Assembly: GCF_000967725.1 (NCBI RefSeq)
Contig: NZ_JXYE01000019.1
Coordinates: 1 to 38,759 of the forward strand
Source: Loktanella sp. S4079
Lineage (GTDB): Bacteria; Pseudomonadota; Alphaproteobacteria; Rhodobacterales; Rhodobacteraceae
Length of the DNA: 38,759 nt
Direction of reading: 5' to 3'
Below the pieces are notes generated by a model that saw only the letters and a program-made list of their open reading frames with translations, was not told the DNA's origin and ran no database searches. Of the stretch, positions 16,120-24,988 are shown piece by piece (within the stretch, counting starts at the first letter, position 1; each line of letters opens with the position of its first letter). A program made the position numbers and the translations under genes.

Positions 16120-18150
16120 TTATTTCAAAGGCCAGGGCAGATCGACAACGCCCTGCAGAAGGCCCGGCGGGAAATCGCGGTTCAGCGCACCGGCCATGAC
16201 GCACATCAGTGCGATACCTGCAGCGGTCAGGATCAACGTCTTGGGCCACGGCGCCTGCGCACGAACCCGCAGGAAGGACACGAAGAAACCGGTCAGCGCC
16301 AGAATGAAGCCAAGCACATAGGTCGCCGCGATCAGGCCCGCAAACCACGCCAGCGTCGACCAGAGGCCATAGGGCGCGTCGGCGTCCTCGCCTGCCATTT
16401 CCTTGTCTGCAAAGATGGTGTCGGTCTCGGGCCGCAGGATCATCTGCGCCAACAAGATCAACAGGGCCGTCACGGTGACGCCGCCAACGATGAGCGGCAC
16501 GATTTTGTCCGTCATGTTGTAGTCCGGGATCATGTTCGCATTGATCAGCGCGGTGACCACGTAGGCCATCAGGACCAAAAGGAAGACAATCGGTGAACGC
16601 TTGGAGCCGGACTGAACGTCACCCTCGGCCATGATAGATTTCGCTTGGCGCAGGCCGAGCACGACAGAGACCACGGTGATGATCAAGAGCACGATCACGA
16701 TTGGCGAGAAGATGTAATCCATGCCATCCGAGAACGAGCTGCGGAAGCGGAAGGATGCGATCTGGAACGCTTGGTTCGAAAACTTCTCAACCGGGTTGGA
16801 CAGCACGAAGCCGATCAGAAAGGCCGGGCGCGACCAGTCGAAACGGCGCAGGAAGATGCCGATCAGGCCGATGACGAAGAGCGCAAGAATGTCCTCGAAA
16901 TTCTGCCCAGACTGAAACGCCGCGAAGGAGATCAGCATGAACAGGAAGGGCGCGAGAAAGGTGAAGCGGATCGTTGTCAGCTTGGCAATTCCACCTGAGG
17001 CGGCGATGCACAACACGGTACCCACGACGTTAGCCAGCGCCAACAACCAGACGATGGAATAGGTGATGTCGAGGTTGTCGCGCAGCATCGACGGGCCGAC
17101 TTCAATGTCGCCCGACCCCAGAAGCGCGATGGCCCCGATGAAGATCGCCATAGAACCAGAGCCGGGAATGCCGAACAGCAGGGTCGGCACGAGGCCGCCG
17201 CCTTCTTTGGCGTTGTTGGAGCTTTCCGGCCCGATCACTCCGCGGATTTCACCTTTGCCGAATTGCGATTTGTCCTTGGTGGTTTGGACAGCGTGGCCGT
17301 AGGCGATCCAGTCGACGACTGAGCCACCGAGACCGGGGATCACGCCGACAACGACGCCGATCAGCGAACAGCGGACCGAGAGCCATTTATTGGCGACCCA
17401 GTCTTTCACGCCTTCGCCCCAGCCTGCACCCAGCTTGGCGTCCTTGGCGATGGAGCGGTCTTGGCGCAGCAGCGAAACAATCTCTGGCACCGCAAAGATG
17501 CCGAGACCGACGATCACAAGCTTCAGACCGTCTGTCAGGTAAGGGATGTCATAGGACGCCATGCGCAGCGAGCCGCCCGCATCGGCCTCACCGATGGTGC
17601 CGATCAACATACCGAGGCCCGCCGCCGCAAGACCTTTGAGCGCGACGCGCCCAGCAAGGACGGCGACCATGGACAGGCCGAGGACCGAGATCATCAGCAT
17701 TTCCGGCAGACCGAAGGCCAACACAAGAGGTCGCGCCACAACGATGAACAACGTCAGGAAGGCCGCCCCCACCAAACCGCCAAAGAGGGACGAGGTGAAC
17801 GCCGCCGAGAGCGCGCGCGCCGCTTGGCCTTTCTTGGCTAAGGGGAAGCCGTCGAGCACGGTGGCCTGTGACGCGGACGATCCGGGAATACCCATAAGGA
17901 CGGAGGCAAACGTGTCCGAGGTCGGCACCACGGCGACCATGCCGACCATCAGCGCGAGCCCCAAAATCGGATCCATTCCGAACATGAAAGGTAAGAGCAA
18001 CGAAAGTCCGGCAATGCCGCCGAGGCCGGGAAAGACGCCGACGGCAAGGCCCATCACCACGCCGAGTACGAGGTGTCCCAAGACATCAGGTTGCAGAATG
18101 AGAGCCCATGCCTGACCAAGCGCAGGCAGGGCGGTGGCAAATAGATCCAT
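16120..18150 (-). CDS. Fused TctA-TctB permease of a tripartite tricarboxylate transporter
   Basis: A 676-residue membrane protein. Residues 1-505 are TctA, the large 12-helix permease: VGVFPGLGGIAGLSLLLPF near 38, GIPGSSASQATVLDGFPLAKKG near 88, VIPGLGGSVVDWIAYGHA near 270 and LFGIPGSGSMAIFIGA near 322. These repeated proline-glycine loops are the TctA hallmark. Residues of about 520-676, after a hydrophilic linker, carry four further helices typical of the small subunit TctB. Most TTT systems encode TctA and TctB separately, so this is a natural fusion. It lies between the tctC binding-protein gene (76 bases upstream, with a hairpin) and prpF. It should drive sodium- or proton-coupled uptake of a tri- or dicarboxylate. 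Confidence 0.93.
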   Translation of the reverse strand: MDLFATALPALGQAWALILQPDVLGHLVLGVVMGLAVGVFPGLGGIAGLSLLLPFMFGMDPILGLALMVGMVAVVPTSDTFASVLMGIPGSSASQATVLDGFPLAKKGQAARALSAAFTSSLFGGLVGAAFLTLFIVVARPLVLAFGLPEMLMISVLGLSMVAVLAGRVALKGLAAAGLGMLIGTIGEADAGGSLRMASYDIPYLTDGLKLVIVGLGIFAVPEIVSLLRQDRSIAKDAKLGAGWGEGVKDWVANKWLSVRCSLIGVVVGVIPGLGGSVVDWIAYGHAVQTTKDKSQFGKGEIRGVIGPESSNNAKEGGGLVPTLLFGIPGSGSMAIFIGAIALLGSGDIEVGPSMLRDNLDITYSIVWLLALANVVGTVLCIAASGGIAKLTTIRFTFLAPFLFMLISFAAFQSGQNFEDILALFVIGLIGIFLRRFDWSRPAFLIGFVLSNPVEKFSNQAFQIASFRFRSSFSDGMDYIFSPIVIVLLIITVVSVVLGLRQAKSIMAEGDVQSGSKRSPIVFLLVLMAYVVTALINANMIPDYNMTDKIVPLIVGGVTVTALLILLAQMILRPETDTIFADKEMAGEDADAPYGLWSTLAWFAGLIAATYVLGFILALTGFFVSFLRVRAQAPWPKTLILTAAGIALMCVMAGALNRDFPPGLLQGVVDLPWPLK

Positions 18151-18189
18151 TGCACCGGCTTTCGATTTGAAGTTTTGGGGTATGGGGCA

Positions 18190-18213
18190 GCCCCGCGCCG
18201 ATCCGGCGGGGGC
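18190..18213 (-). promoter_or_regulatory. Stable hairpin between tctC and tctAB
   Basis: GCCCC-g-CGCCG, loop ATC, CGGCGGGGGC: about 10 bp with a single bulge, placed in the 76-base space after tctC. No T-run follows. In binding-protein operons such a hairpin commonly protects the upstream mRNA or reduces read-through, giving more binding protein than permease. Confidence 0.5.
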
Positions 18214-18226
18214 CGCACGGGGTCGC

Positions 18227-19303
18227 TTAGTTCAGCGACACACCGTAGGATTCTTGCAACCAGTTCTGCACGTAGGCTTTTGCATCCGGCGATACGGTTG
18301 TGCCAGTATTGGTGGCGTTGAGCGCGCCTTCGCCAACGAAGACCTCATACTTGCCAACCTGGTTGGCGGCGATGGTGGTGAAATCGTCGCGATTGCGCAC
18401 CGCGTCAAACGCATCAGAAAAGGTCTGTGCCACGTCATCCGGGGTACCCGCGGGCAGGAAGGCGATTTTCTGTACTGGGAAACCGGCCACGAAGAAGGCT
18501 TTCCATGCGTCCCACGCCTCGCCCGAAGTCTCGCACCCCTCGGTCGCTTCGCAGACTTCCTTGAAGGTCGCAATCTCAGGGAAGGTCGGATCCCGCACGA
18601 TGTTGCCGTCGGTGTCCAAAGCGCCCCATGTCATCATCGGCACAGCTTTGCCCTGCTCGACCAGCTCGGCCGAGGCGCTGAGGTAGGCAGAAGAGGTCTG
18701 ATAGTCGATGGTGGCCTCGCCACGCTCGAACATCAGACGGCCATCACCGCGGCCCTTGATGCCAAAGACCGGCTCGACATTCATGCCAAGCATTTCCCAC
18801 GCCAAGAGCGGCACGAGGTCGAGACGCGTCGCACCTTGCGAGCCGTAGATGAAATCAATGTCCTTCAACGCATTGGCCGAACCATCGAACTGCGCGCCGT
18901 CTGTGGGATTCAGATACGCGACGCCGCCAGTGCCCGAGGCCATGACCGGGGTCCAGTCTGCGTATTCGTAACGGACGCGCGGATCGCCCAACAGGTACGG
19001 AAATTGGGTCGAGCCAGAGGTGCCGAACAACAGCGTGCCATCTTCGTATTCCTGTTCCTGAAACCAGTTCGCGCCTTTGGTAGAGCCGGCGCCCGGCATG
19101 AATTTCACCACGACGGTCGGGTTGCCGGGCAATTCTTGGGACAACAGGGGGGCAAAGAAATTGGCCCATCTGGCCGATCCGCCGGTTTCCGAGAACGGGA
19201 TCACCCATTCGACCGTTTTGCCAGCAAAGTCGACCTCGGCCAGCGCCGGGGATGCCAGAAGTGCGGCTGCCGCCACCGAGGTTGCAAGTTGCTTGATAGT
19301 CAT
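18227..19303 (-). CDS. TctC-type solute-binding protein of the TTT transporter
   Basis: A 358-residue periplasmic binding protein. A Sec signal peptide is clear at residues 1-22 (MTIKQLATSVAAAALLASPALA). The mature part begins with VEWVIPFSETGGSARWANFF, the expected first loop of TctC (Bug family), followed by VVVKFMPGAGSTKGANWF. I choose ATG 19303, preceded by GGGAGGAAAA, instead of an upstream extension that would put residues in front of the signal peptide. It is the first gene of the operon and is divergent from tctD; a 15-bp palindrome lies 66 bases upstream. The ligand is probably a tricarboxylate, from context. At 358 residues it is longer than usual (about 320), with internal Cys residues (EVCEATEGCETSG) that may form a disulfide. 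Confidence 0.9.
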   Translation of the reverse strand: MTIKQLATSVAAAALLASPALAEVDFAGKTVEWVIPFSETGGSARWANFFAPLLSQELPGNPTVVVKFMPGAGSTKGANWFQEQEYEDGTLLFGTSGSTQFPYLLGDPRVRYEYADWTPVMASGTGGVAYLNPTDGAQFDGSANALKDIDFIYGSQGATRLDLVPLLAWEMLGMNVEPVFGIKGRGDGRLMFERGEATIDYQTSSAYLSASAELVEQGKAVPMMTWGALDTDGNIVRDPTFPEIATFKEVCEATEGCETSGEAWDAWKAFFVAGFPVQKIAFLPAGTPDDVAQTFSDAFDAVRNRDDFTTIAANQVGKYEVFVGEGALNATNTGTTVSPDAKAYVQNWLQESYGVSLN

Positions 19304-19368
19304 TATTTTCCTCCCGTAAACCTGTCGCACCGGGACAAAGCCCCGGGGTTCCATGTACTTTCACTTAA

Positions 19369-19383
19369 AGGGAATGATTCCCT
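19369..19383. promoter_or_regulatory. Candidate operator in the tctC/tctD divergent region
   Basis: AGGGAAT-G-ATTCCCT is a perfect palindrome with 7-bp arms, in the 148-base space between tctC and tctD. A natural reader is the TctD response regulator. Binding is inferred. Confidence 0.45.
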
Positions 19384-19451
19384 CCTCCAATACCGGCATC
19401 ATGCCGTCTCAACCTTGCGCGAAACTTGCGCATCATGACAAAGATTGAAGC

Positions 19452-20123
19452 ATGCGCATTGCGGTGATCGAAGACAACGAAGCATTGGCCCAGGGAATCG
19501 CGGTTCGTCTGCGGGATCGAGGCCACGCGGTTGACCTGTTGCACAATGGGCGCGAGGCGAACGAATTCTTGTCACAGGAGGGTGCGGATCTTGTGGTGCT
19601 GGACCTTAACCTGCCGGGCATGGATGGGATCGACGTGTTGCGCGCCCTGCGGCGACGGGGCGACGGCACGCCGGCGATCCTTCTGACCGCTCGATCCGAG
19701 ACGGCGGAGCGGGTCGCGGGGCTCGATGCGGGTGCGGACGATTACCTGACGAAACCCTTCGACATGGACGAGCTTGAGGCACGGCTGCGCGCCATGGCCC
19801 GGCGCAAGAACCTCGAGTTCACGGCACGCGACACACTTGGGCCGCTGGTCTTCGACCGGACCTCTCGACAACTGATGCAGGGTGACTGCCCGCTCGACAT
19901 CCCGCGCAAGGAAATCTCGACGCTGGAATGCCTGTTGGAACGGCGGGGCCGAATTGTGTCCAAGGCCCAGCTTATCACCCATGTCTACGGCACCGGCTCA
20001 GACACCGAAGAAAGCGCCATCGAGCCTCATGTTTCGCGACTGCGTAAACGGCTGAACCCTTTCGGGCTCAGGATCAAGACCGCGCGCGGGCTGGGGTATA
20101 TGCTTGAGGTCGACGCTCAATGA
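19452..20123 (+). CDS. tctD: OmpR-family response regulator, TctD-like
   Basis: A 223-residue response regulator. The receiver domain (1-115) has EDNE at 7-10, the phosphoacceptor Asp51 in VVLDLNLPGMDG, LLTARSE with the conserved Thr, and LTKPFD with the conserved Lys. The OmpR/PhoB winged helix spans about 125-220 (IPRKEISTLECLLERRGRIVSK ... EPHVSRLRKRL ... ARGLGYML). ATG start at 19452. Its stop overlaps the kinase start by four bases (ATGA). Transcribed away from the TTT operon, it is the expected activator of tctC-tctAB in response to extracellular tricarboxylates. Confidence 0.92.
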   Translation: MRIAVIEDNEALAQGIAVRLRDRGHAVDLLHNGREANEFLSQEGADLVVLDLNLPGMDGIDVLRALRRRGDGTPAILLTARSETAERVAGLDAGADDYLTKPFDMDELEARLRAMARRKNLEFTARDTLGPLVFDRTSRQLMQGDCPLDIPRKEISTLECLLERRGRIVSKAQLITHVYGTGSDTEESAIEPHVSRLRKRLNPFGLRIKTARGLGYMLEVDAQ

Positions 20124-21481
20124 GAGCCAGATCTCTCCGGTTGCGTCTGTTCCTCGTGATCCTGCCACCGTTGTTCCTGGTCTCGATCCTTCTGGGGGCG
20201 TGGCGGTTCGAGGTGGCGCAACGGACGTCTGAGGAGCTGTTCGATCGCTCACTCCTCTCCGCCGCCCTGGCGATTTCGCGCGATGTGGCAATCTCCGAAG
20301 GCGACGCGCTGTCTCCCAGCACCCGGCAGGTCATTTCGAATGCCGGGGGCGGTGAGCTGTTTTATCACGTCACCGGGCCGGGCGGGGTTTACGTAACGGG
20401 CTACGCCTATCCGCCACGTCCCGAAGTGCCCATCGCGCAGAATATGCCGTTCTACTATTTCGCGAACTATCGCGGCAAAGAAATGCGCGTCTTGCGTATG
20501 ATCGAAAGCCGCACCATCGGTACATTGACGGGCGATGCGGTCGTAACGGTCTGGCAGAGAGTCAGCGACCGTCGCGCCTTTGCCCGAGAATTGGCCTTTC
20601 GTGCCGCCGCGCTTATAGCGGGATTGATGTCGGCGCTGGCTCTGATCATCTGGTTCGGTGTGCAGATCGGCCTGCGCCCGCTGAACGATCTGCAAGCGGC
20701 GATCCGACAGCGTTCTCCCGAGGAACTCGGTCCGATCCGTCGCCCGGTGCCGCAGGAGGTCTCTGGCATCGTCTCTACCCTGAACCGCCTTTTGGGGCAG
20801 GTTCAAGACAGCTTCGAAGCCCATCAGGCCTTTATCTCGGATGCCGCGCACCAATTACGCAATCCGGCTGCGGCGATCCTGGCCCTGGCTGAAACGCTTC
20901 CCAGTGTCCAGGATCCGGCAGAGCGTGCGACGTGTGAAAAGCAATTGGTCGACGTGGCGCGCAAATCCGCACGCTTGGCCGAGCAGCTGCTATCCTTGGA
21001 GCGGCTTCGCTATGACAACAGTACAGCCACGGAGCCTTTCGACCTGAACACGGTTGTCGAGGATGTCTGCCGCACCTTCGCCACCAAGGCCCTTGCTCGT
21101 GACTTGGAATTTACCCTCGCACCGACCGACGAGCCTCTCCCGGTATTTGGAAACCCGGTTCTTGTTGGAGAAGCCTTGATCAATCTCCTCGAAAACGCCC
21201 TGAAGCACGGCGGAGGGGGGATGACCGCCATCAGCGTGTGGACGTCTGCCGATGATGAAAGTGTCATGATCACGGTGGAGGATGATGGCGTCGGCATTCC
21301 GCAGGACAAAGTCGGCAACGCATTTCGCCGCTTCTCGCAATTGGAGAACGGCGAAGGGGCCGGACTGGGTTTGGCCATCGTGGAGAAGGTGATGGTCAGG
21401 CACGCAGGACGCGTCGACATTATGCCCGCCGATGTAGGAACGACATTTTGCCTTCGGTTTCCGCGCGCCACAAATGCTTGA
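20120..21481 (+). CDS. tctE: Sensor histidine kinase, TctE-like
   Basis: A 453-residue membrane kinase. First helix at residues 8-27, a periplasmic sensor region at about 28-158 (TctE-type N-terminal domain), second helix at about 161-183, a linker/HAMP-like segment, then the H-box HQAFISDAAHQLRNP with His244. The ATPase domain shows NLLENALKHGGG (N box), DDGVGIPQDK (G1), FRRFSQLENGEGAGLGLAIV (F and G2). All catalytic motifs look intact. It forms a TctDE pair with the preceding gene, with which it overlaps. The probable signal is periplasmic tri- or dicarboxylate, as for TctE of Salmonella. Confidence 0.92.
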   Translation: MRARSLRLRLFLVILPPLFLVSILLGAWRFEVAQRTSEELFDRSLLSAALAISRDVAISEGDALSPSTRQVISNAGGGELFYHVTGPGGVYVTGYAYPPRPEVPIAQNMPFYYFANYRGKEMRVLRMIESRTIGTLTGDAVVTVWQRVSDRRAFARELAFRAAALIAGLMSALALIIWFGVQIGLRPLNDLQAAIRQRSPEELGPIRRPVPQEVSGIVSTLNRLLGQVQDSFEAHQAFISDAAHQLRNPAAAILALAETLPSVQDPAERATCEKQLVDVARKSARLAEQLLSLERLRYDNSTATEPFDLNTVVEDVCRTFATKALARDLEFTLAPTDEPLPVFGNPVLVGEALINLLENALKHGGGGMTAISVWTSADDESVMITVEDDGVGIPQDKVGNAFRRFSQLENGEGAGLGLAIVEKVMVRHAGRVDIMPADVGTTFCLRFPRATNA

Positions 21482-21952
21482 GACACGCGCATCACTCGAT
21501 CCAAAATTGCTCCCTAGCTACTCCGCCAGCCGCTTGACCGAATAGTCCCGCTCCGTCCCCTACCTCGTTGCGTCAATCCTGAACTCTTTTTGGAGAGCGC
21601 GCTTGCCCTTACTGGCACGCTTTCCTTTGCGGCCACAATTGCCAAGCAAAGTGACGGCACATCTACAGACACCTACCTGATGTCAGGGCCACTGGAGTCG
21701 GCAGATTTGTGGGTCCCGCGCTGATCGGCGGCAATTGGCTGCTAACCGGTCATCCGCCACGCCTGGCTCCAATGTCGGCTCTGGGCCGTTTGTAATGACC
21801 TCAATTGGAGCGTTGCGCCGCTCCACCACGCTATGGATGAGAAGTTGGCTGGGGACACCCCACACCCCGATCAATGATAAAAGAGCTTTGGGAAACGAGC
21901 AAATGAGGGCCAATCTCGAAAAAGGAGAAGTCAGGAAACGTTCTCCCGATGT
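21482..21952. other. Degraded region between tctE and the trkH remnant
   Basis: No intact gene. On the minus strand the trkH reading frame stays open to 21683 but its similarity to TrkH/KtrB fades past about 21953. On the plus strand there is an open stretch of about 50 codons ending at TGA 21722, reading ELFLESALALTGTLSFAATI and TDTYLMSGPLESADLWVPR, without a start codon. It looks like coding sequence but I do not recognise it. The region is probably the scar where the trk locus was joined to other DNA. Confidence 0.4.
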
Positions 21953-22530
21953 ATTGGCAACCCATTGCGAAAGACTGTCGGGATGCAGGGCAAACCCGGC
22001 ACTGTTGAAGGCGGAGATCGAATGAAAGACCGCCTGCCAAAGGCCACTCCATCCAAATTGCGGCACAAAGACAATGGCCAGCAAAACTGCGCCCACCGCC
22101 TCACAGGCCAGCGCAATTACAAGGATCATGCGGGCGATATAGGTGAGGTTTGACAGAGAGGTCTGGTTCAAATCTTCACGCAGGATCAGCCGCTGTGGCA
22201 GGCCTACGGGGATGCCCAGTGCCCCAAGCAGCAACACGCCGAAGGTCGTCAACCCGAGCCCGCCCAGCTGGATAAGCACCGCGATGTCCGCTTGGCCAAA
22301 GCTGGTGAAGGCGGCGCCGGTATCGGCCATCACCAGCCCCGTAACGGTCACGGCAGAGGTCGAGGTAAACAGCGCCTCGCCCAGCCCAATCCCGCCGTTA
22401 TGCGAAATCGGCAACCATAGCAGGATCCCCCCAGAACGATGAACCCCTTGTAAAACAAGGATAAAATCGCAGGGGCCGGGATCTTGAGAGACCCGCTCCC
22501 CCCGAGGCGATTGCGAAACGCCGGGCGCAT
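21953..22530 (-). pseudogene. TrkH/KtrB-type potassium transporter, frameshifted and truncated
   Basis: The start frame reads MRPAFRNRLGGSGSLKIPAP then ILSLFYKGFIVLGG. At about 22425-22432, inside a GGGGGGATCC run, the frame is lost by one base. The next frame continues with ILLWLPISHNGGIGLGEALF, STSAVTVTGLVMADTG, IQLGGLGLTTFGVLLLGALG and SISAFNSAGFALHPDSLSQW, clear TrkH/KtrB selectivity-filter and helix motifs. Similarity ends near residue 190 of a normal 450-500 residue protein, so about half is missing. It begins 2 bases after the trkA stop, showing the former trkA-trkH operon. Both genes are broken, so the system is inactive. Confidence 0.8.
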
Positions 22531-22532
22531 GG

Positions 22533-23210
22533 TCAGAGGCTTGCCGCGAAGCTGTGCAGGTCGTTGCGCTGGCCGAGCAGCAACTGCAGATCATCGCATT
22601 GCAGCGTGCAGTCGGCACCGTCCTGACCAATAAACTCGGTCCCCCGCATAACTCCGATGCAGCGCAGATTGTTGGCCGTGCCATGGGGTAGCTGCGTCAA
22701 GGCGCGCCCTTCAAGGCTTTTGGGGATGCGAAAGTTAACGACATTGTAGCCATTTCCAAGGCTGACGTAGTCCCGCAAAAGCGGGTTGTGCAGGATCTGC
22801 GCGATATGCTGACCGATCTCGACCTCCGGGTGGACGATTCTGTCCACACCGAGCTTTTTCAGAATGCTGTGATGGGTCTTGGTCGTGGCCTTGGCCCAGA
22901 CGGTCTGTACGCCAACCAGTTTGAGGTTCATCGCCGACAGGATGCTGGCCTCCAAATCCGACCCCATCGCAACCACGGCGGTATCACAGTCACCAAATCC
23001 AGCATCGCGCAGCGCAGCATCATCACGCGCGTCAACGATCATGGCTTGCGACAGGGTTTCTGCAAGGTTGGCAACGCGGGCCTCGGAAATGTCGATGCCG
23101 ATGACGTGGTTGCCAAACCGCTGCAATTCCTTTGCAACAGAACTTCCGAGGTTGCCCTAACCAACGACACCGAAAGTGCGTTTTTTGATTTTTGCCAAGC
23201 TTGTGCCCAT
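22533..23210 (-). pseudogene. TrkA/KtrA potassium-uptake regulatory subunit with a nonsense mutation
   Basis: Read from ATG 23210 the frame gives MGTSLAKIKKRTFGVVG, a TAG stop (23157-23159), then GNLGSSVAKELQRFGNHVIG and an otherwise intact TrkA/KtrA protein of 225 codons: RCK-N with MGSDLEASILSAMNLK and VHPEVEIGQHIA, then RCK-C with YNVVNFRIPKSLEGRALTQL. The stop sits inside the NAD-binding GxGxxG motif, where homologues have Leu, so one base change (TTG to TAG) explains it. Re-initiation at the internal ATG 23126 would give a 197-residue product lacking the first Rossmann strand. The partner trkH gene is also broken. Confidence 0.85.
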
Positions 23211-23297
23211 CCTGTCTGGCCAGTTTCGCAGAACATTGCCGCGATGCTGAACGATGTCAACAAGCGCTCATACAGAACAGTTAGGAGTGTGAAGGGC

Positions 23298-23332
23298 GCC
23301 GCAGAGCGAGTTTCAAGGCCTCGCTCTGCGGC
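23298..23332 (-). terminator. 13-bp hairpin terminator of the ddd-type operon
   Basis: GCCGCAGAGCGAG, a 9-base loop, CTCGCTCTGCGGC: a perfect 13-bp stem starting 10 bases past the BCCT transporter stop. It lacks a T-run but is very stable, and its place between two minus-strand transcription units supports a terminator role. Confidence 0.6.
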
Positions 23333-23341
23333 CGTCTGCAA

Positions 23342-24988
23342 TTAGGCTTCGAGGTGCACGCTTTGCACACCGTTTCGTTCACGAATCCCGTCTTTGATGA
23401 CAGCCTTGACCAATGCCACGCACATCAGGAACATCACAAAGCTGAATGGCAGCGCACCAATCACCATGGCTGTCTTGATCGCGTTGAGCCCCCCAACCAG
23501 AAGCAACCCACCCACGACAAGGCTGAGGGCCACGCCCCAAAAGATGATGTGAACCCGGCCTTTCGGGCTTTCCTCTCCGGCGGCGTTGATGGTGTTAACG
23601 ATCAGGATCGCGGAGTCCGCCGTTGTGACCAGATAGGTCAGCAGGAGGACCACCACGATGGCCGCCATGATCCAGGCCAGTCCACCACTCAGGATCAGGT
23701 CGAGCATGACGAAGAGCTGGCTCTCTTGGCCGGCACCTGAAATGGCATCGCCTGCGCTGCCGTTCAGCGTCATGTCGATGGCGGTACCCCCGACAATGGT
23801 GAACCAGATGAAGCACATCAGCGACGGAACCACGATGGCACCCATCACGTATTCCCGGATGCTGCGCCCACGCGATATACGGGCAAGGAATACGCCCACG
23901 AAAGGCGCGAAAGCGATCCACCACGCCCAGTAGAACACCGACCAGCCACCCTGCCATGAGGCGAGCGCATCGCCGGTTTCCGTGCCGTCGGCGTGCCAGA
24001 CGGTAAACAGAAGGCTGGGCAGTTCGGTCAGGTAGGCAATCAAGCCCGAAAACAGCGCACCAAGGCCAAAGAAGGTGGACCCGAACAGGATGAAGAAGGC
24101 CAGCAGAAAAAAGCTAAGCCCCATGTTCAGGTTCGATAGCCACTTGATGCCCTTGCCCACACCCGAAAGCGCCGACAGGGTCGAAGCCCCGAGGATCACG
24201 ATCAGAGCAACCACGATGCCCGCAGCCGTGGGTTTCCCGTCGGCCATGACGATCCAGTCCCCAAAACCCACCCGGTTGAGCCCGGCCACGAATTGTTCAA
24301 CGCCAAAACCAAGGGTTTGCGCCACGCCAAGGATAGTCGCCACAACCGCGACAATATCCACAACATGCCCAACAGTCCCCGACAGGCGCTTGCCAAACAG
24401 CGGGGTCAGCCCGGAACGCACGGTCAGCGGGAGGTTCCGGCGATAGGAAAAATACGCCAGTGAAAGCCCGACGAGCGCATAGCAGGCCCAAGCCGAAAAT
24501 CCCCAATGCAGGAACGACCATACATACGCCGCATTCACGTTATCCGCTGCGGATCCAGTTGTTTCGTCCATGATGACGTTGGGGTTGTTGGCGAAGTGAT
24601 ACATTGGTTCGGCGGTGGCAAAGGTCAGCATACCGATGCCGATGCCGGCACCGAACATCATCGAAAACCACGAAAAGCGCGAAAAGTCAGGGCGGTCGTC
24701 AGGCAGGCCCAATTTAAGGCGTCCAGTCATGGGGATCAGGGCCAGCGCGATGCAGAGAATCAAGAACAACGCTACGACGTAGATATACCAACTCGCAAAA
24801 CTCTTGAGCATCGCCCCGTTCATCGCGTTCAGCACGGCGGCCGCGTTCTCGGGCACGCTGATGGCCCAGACAATCAACGCGGCAACAAGGATTTTGGACG
24901 GGATCGCCACGCTTTTGGCGAAACCGGAATAGAAGCCGGTGTCTGCGATCGGAATCTCAAGATTCATCAATGGGGGTTTATCTGCCAT
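23342..24988 (-). CDS. BCCT-family transporter (DddT-like, DMSP/betaine)
   Basis: A 548-residue betaine/carnitine/choline-type transporter with twelve expected membrane helices. Seen: the glycine-rich helix MMFGAGIGIGMLTFATAEPMYHF at about residues 110-132, the aromatic signature WSVFYWAWWIAFAPFVGVFLARISRGRSIREYVMG near 355-390, and DSAILIVNTI later. I choose ATG 24988 with GGAGGA in front; the longer start at 25090 adds an untypical hydrophilic leader. It lies downstream of the DddD-like gene with a 160-base gap. In known ddd clusters the BCCT protein DddT imports DMSP, so that substrate is the best guess; glycine betaine is the alternative. Confidence 0.88.
   Translation of the reverse strand: MADKPPLMNLEIPIADTGFYSGFAKSVAIPSKILVAALIVWAISVPENAAAVLNAMNGAMLKSFASWYIYVVALFLILCIALALIPMTGRLKLGLPDDRPDFSRFSWFSMMFGAGIGIGMLTFATAEPMYHFANNPNVIMDETTGSAADNVNAAYVWSFLHWGFSAWACYALVGLSLAYFSYRRNLPLTVRSGLTPLFGKRLSGTVGHVVDIVAVVATILGVAQTLGFGVEQFVAGLNRVGFGDWIVMADGKPTAAGIVVALIVILGASTLSALSGVGKGIKWLSNLNMGLSFFLLAFFILFGSTFFGLGALFSGLIAYLTELPSLLFTVWHADGTETGDALASWQGGWSVFYWAWWIAFAPFVGVFLARISRGRSIREYVMGAIVVPSLMCFIWFTIVGGTAIDMTLNGSAGDAISGAGQESQLFVMLDLILSGGLAWIMAAIVVVLLLTYLVTTADSAILIVNTINAAGEESPKGRVHIIFWGVALSLVVGGLLLVGGLNAIKTAMVIGALPFSFVMFLMCVALVKAVIKDGIRERNGVQSVHLEA

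Noticed and set aside
22531..22684. The upstream extension of the trkH frame as a long N-terminus
   Set aside because: It runs inside trkA and has no TrkH similarity; the true start is ATG 22530 and the long frame results from the frameshift.
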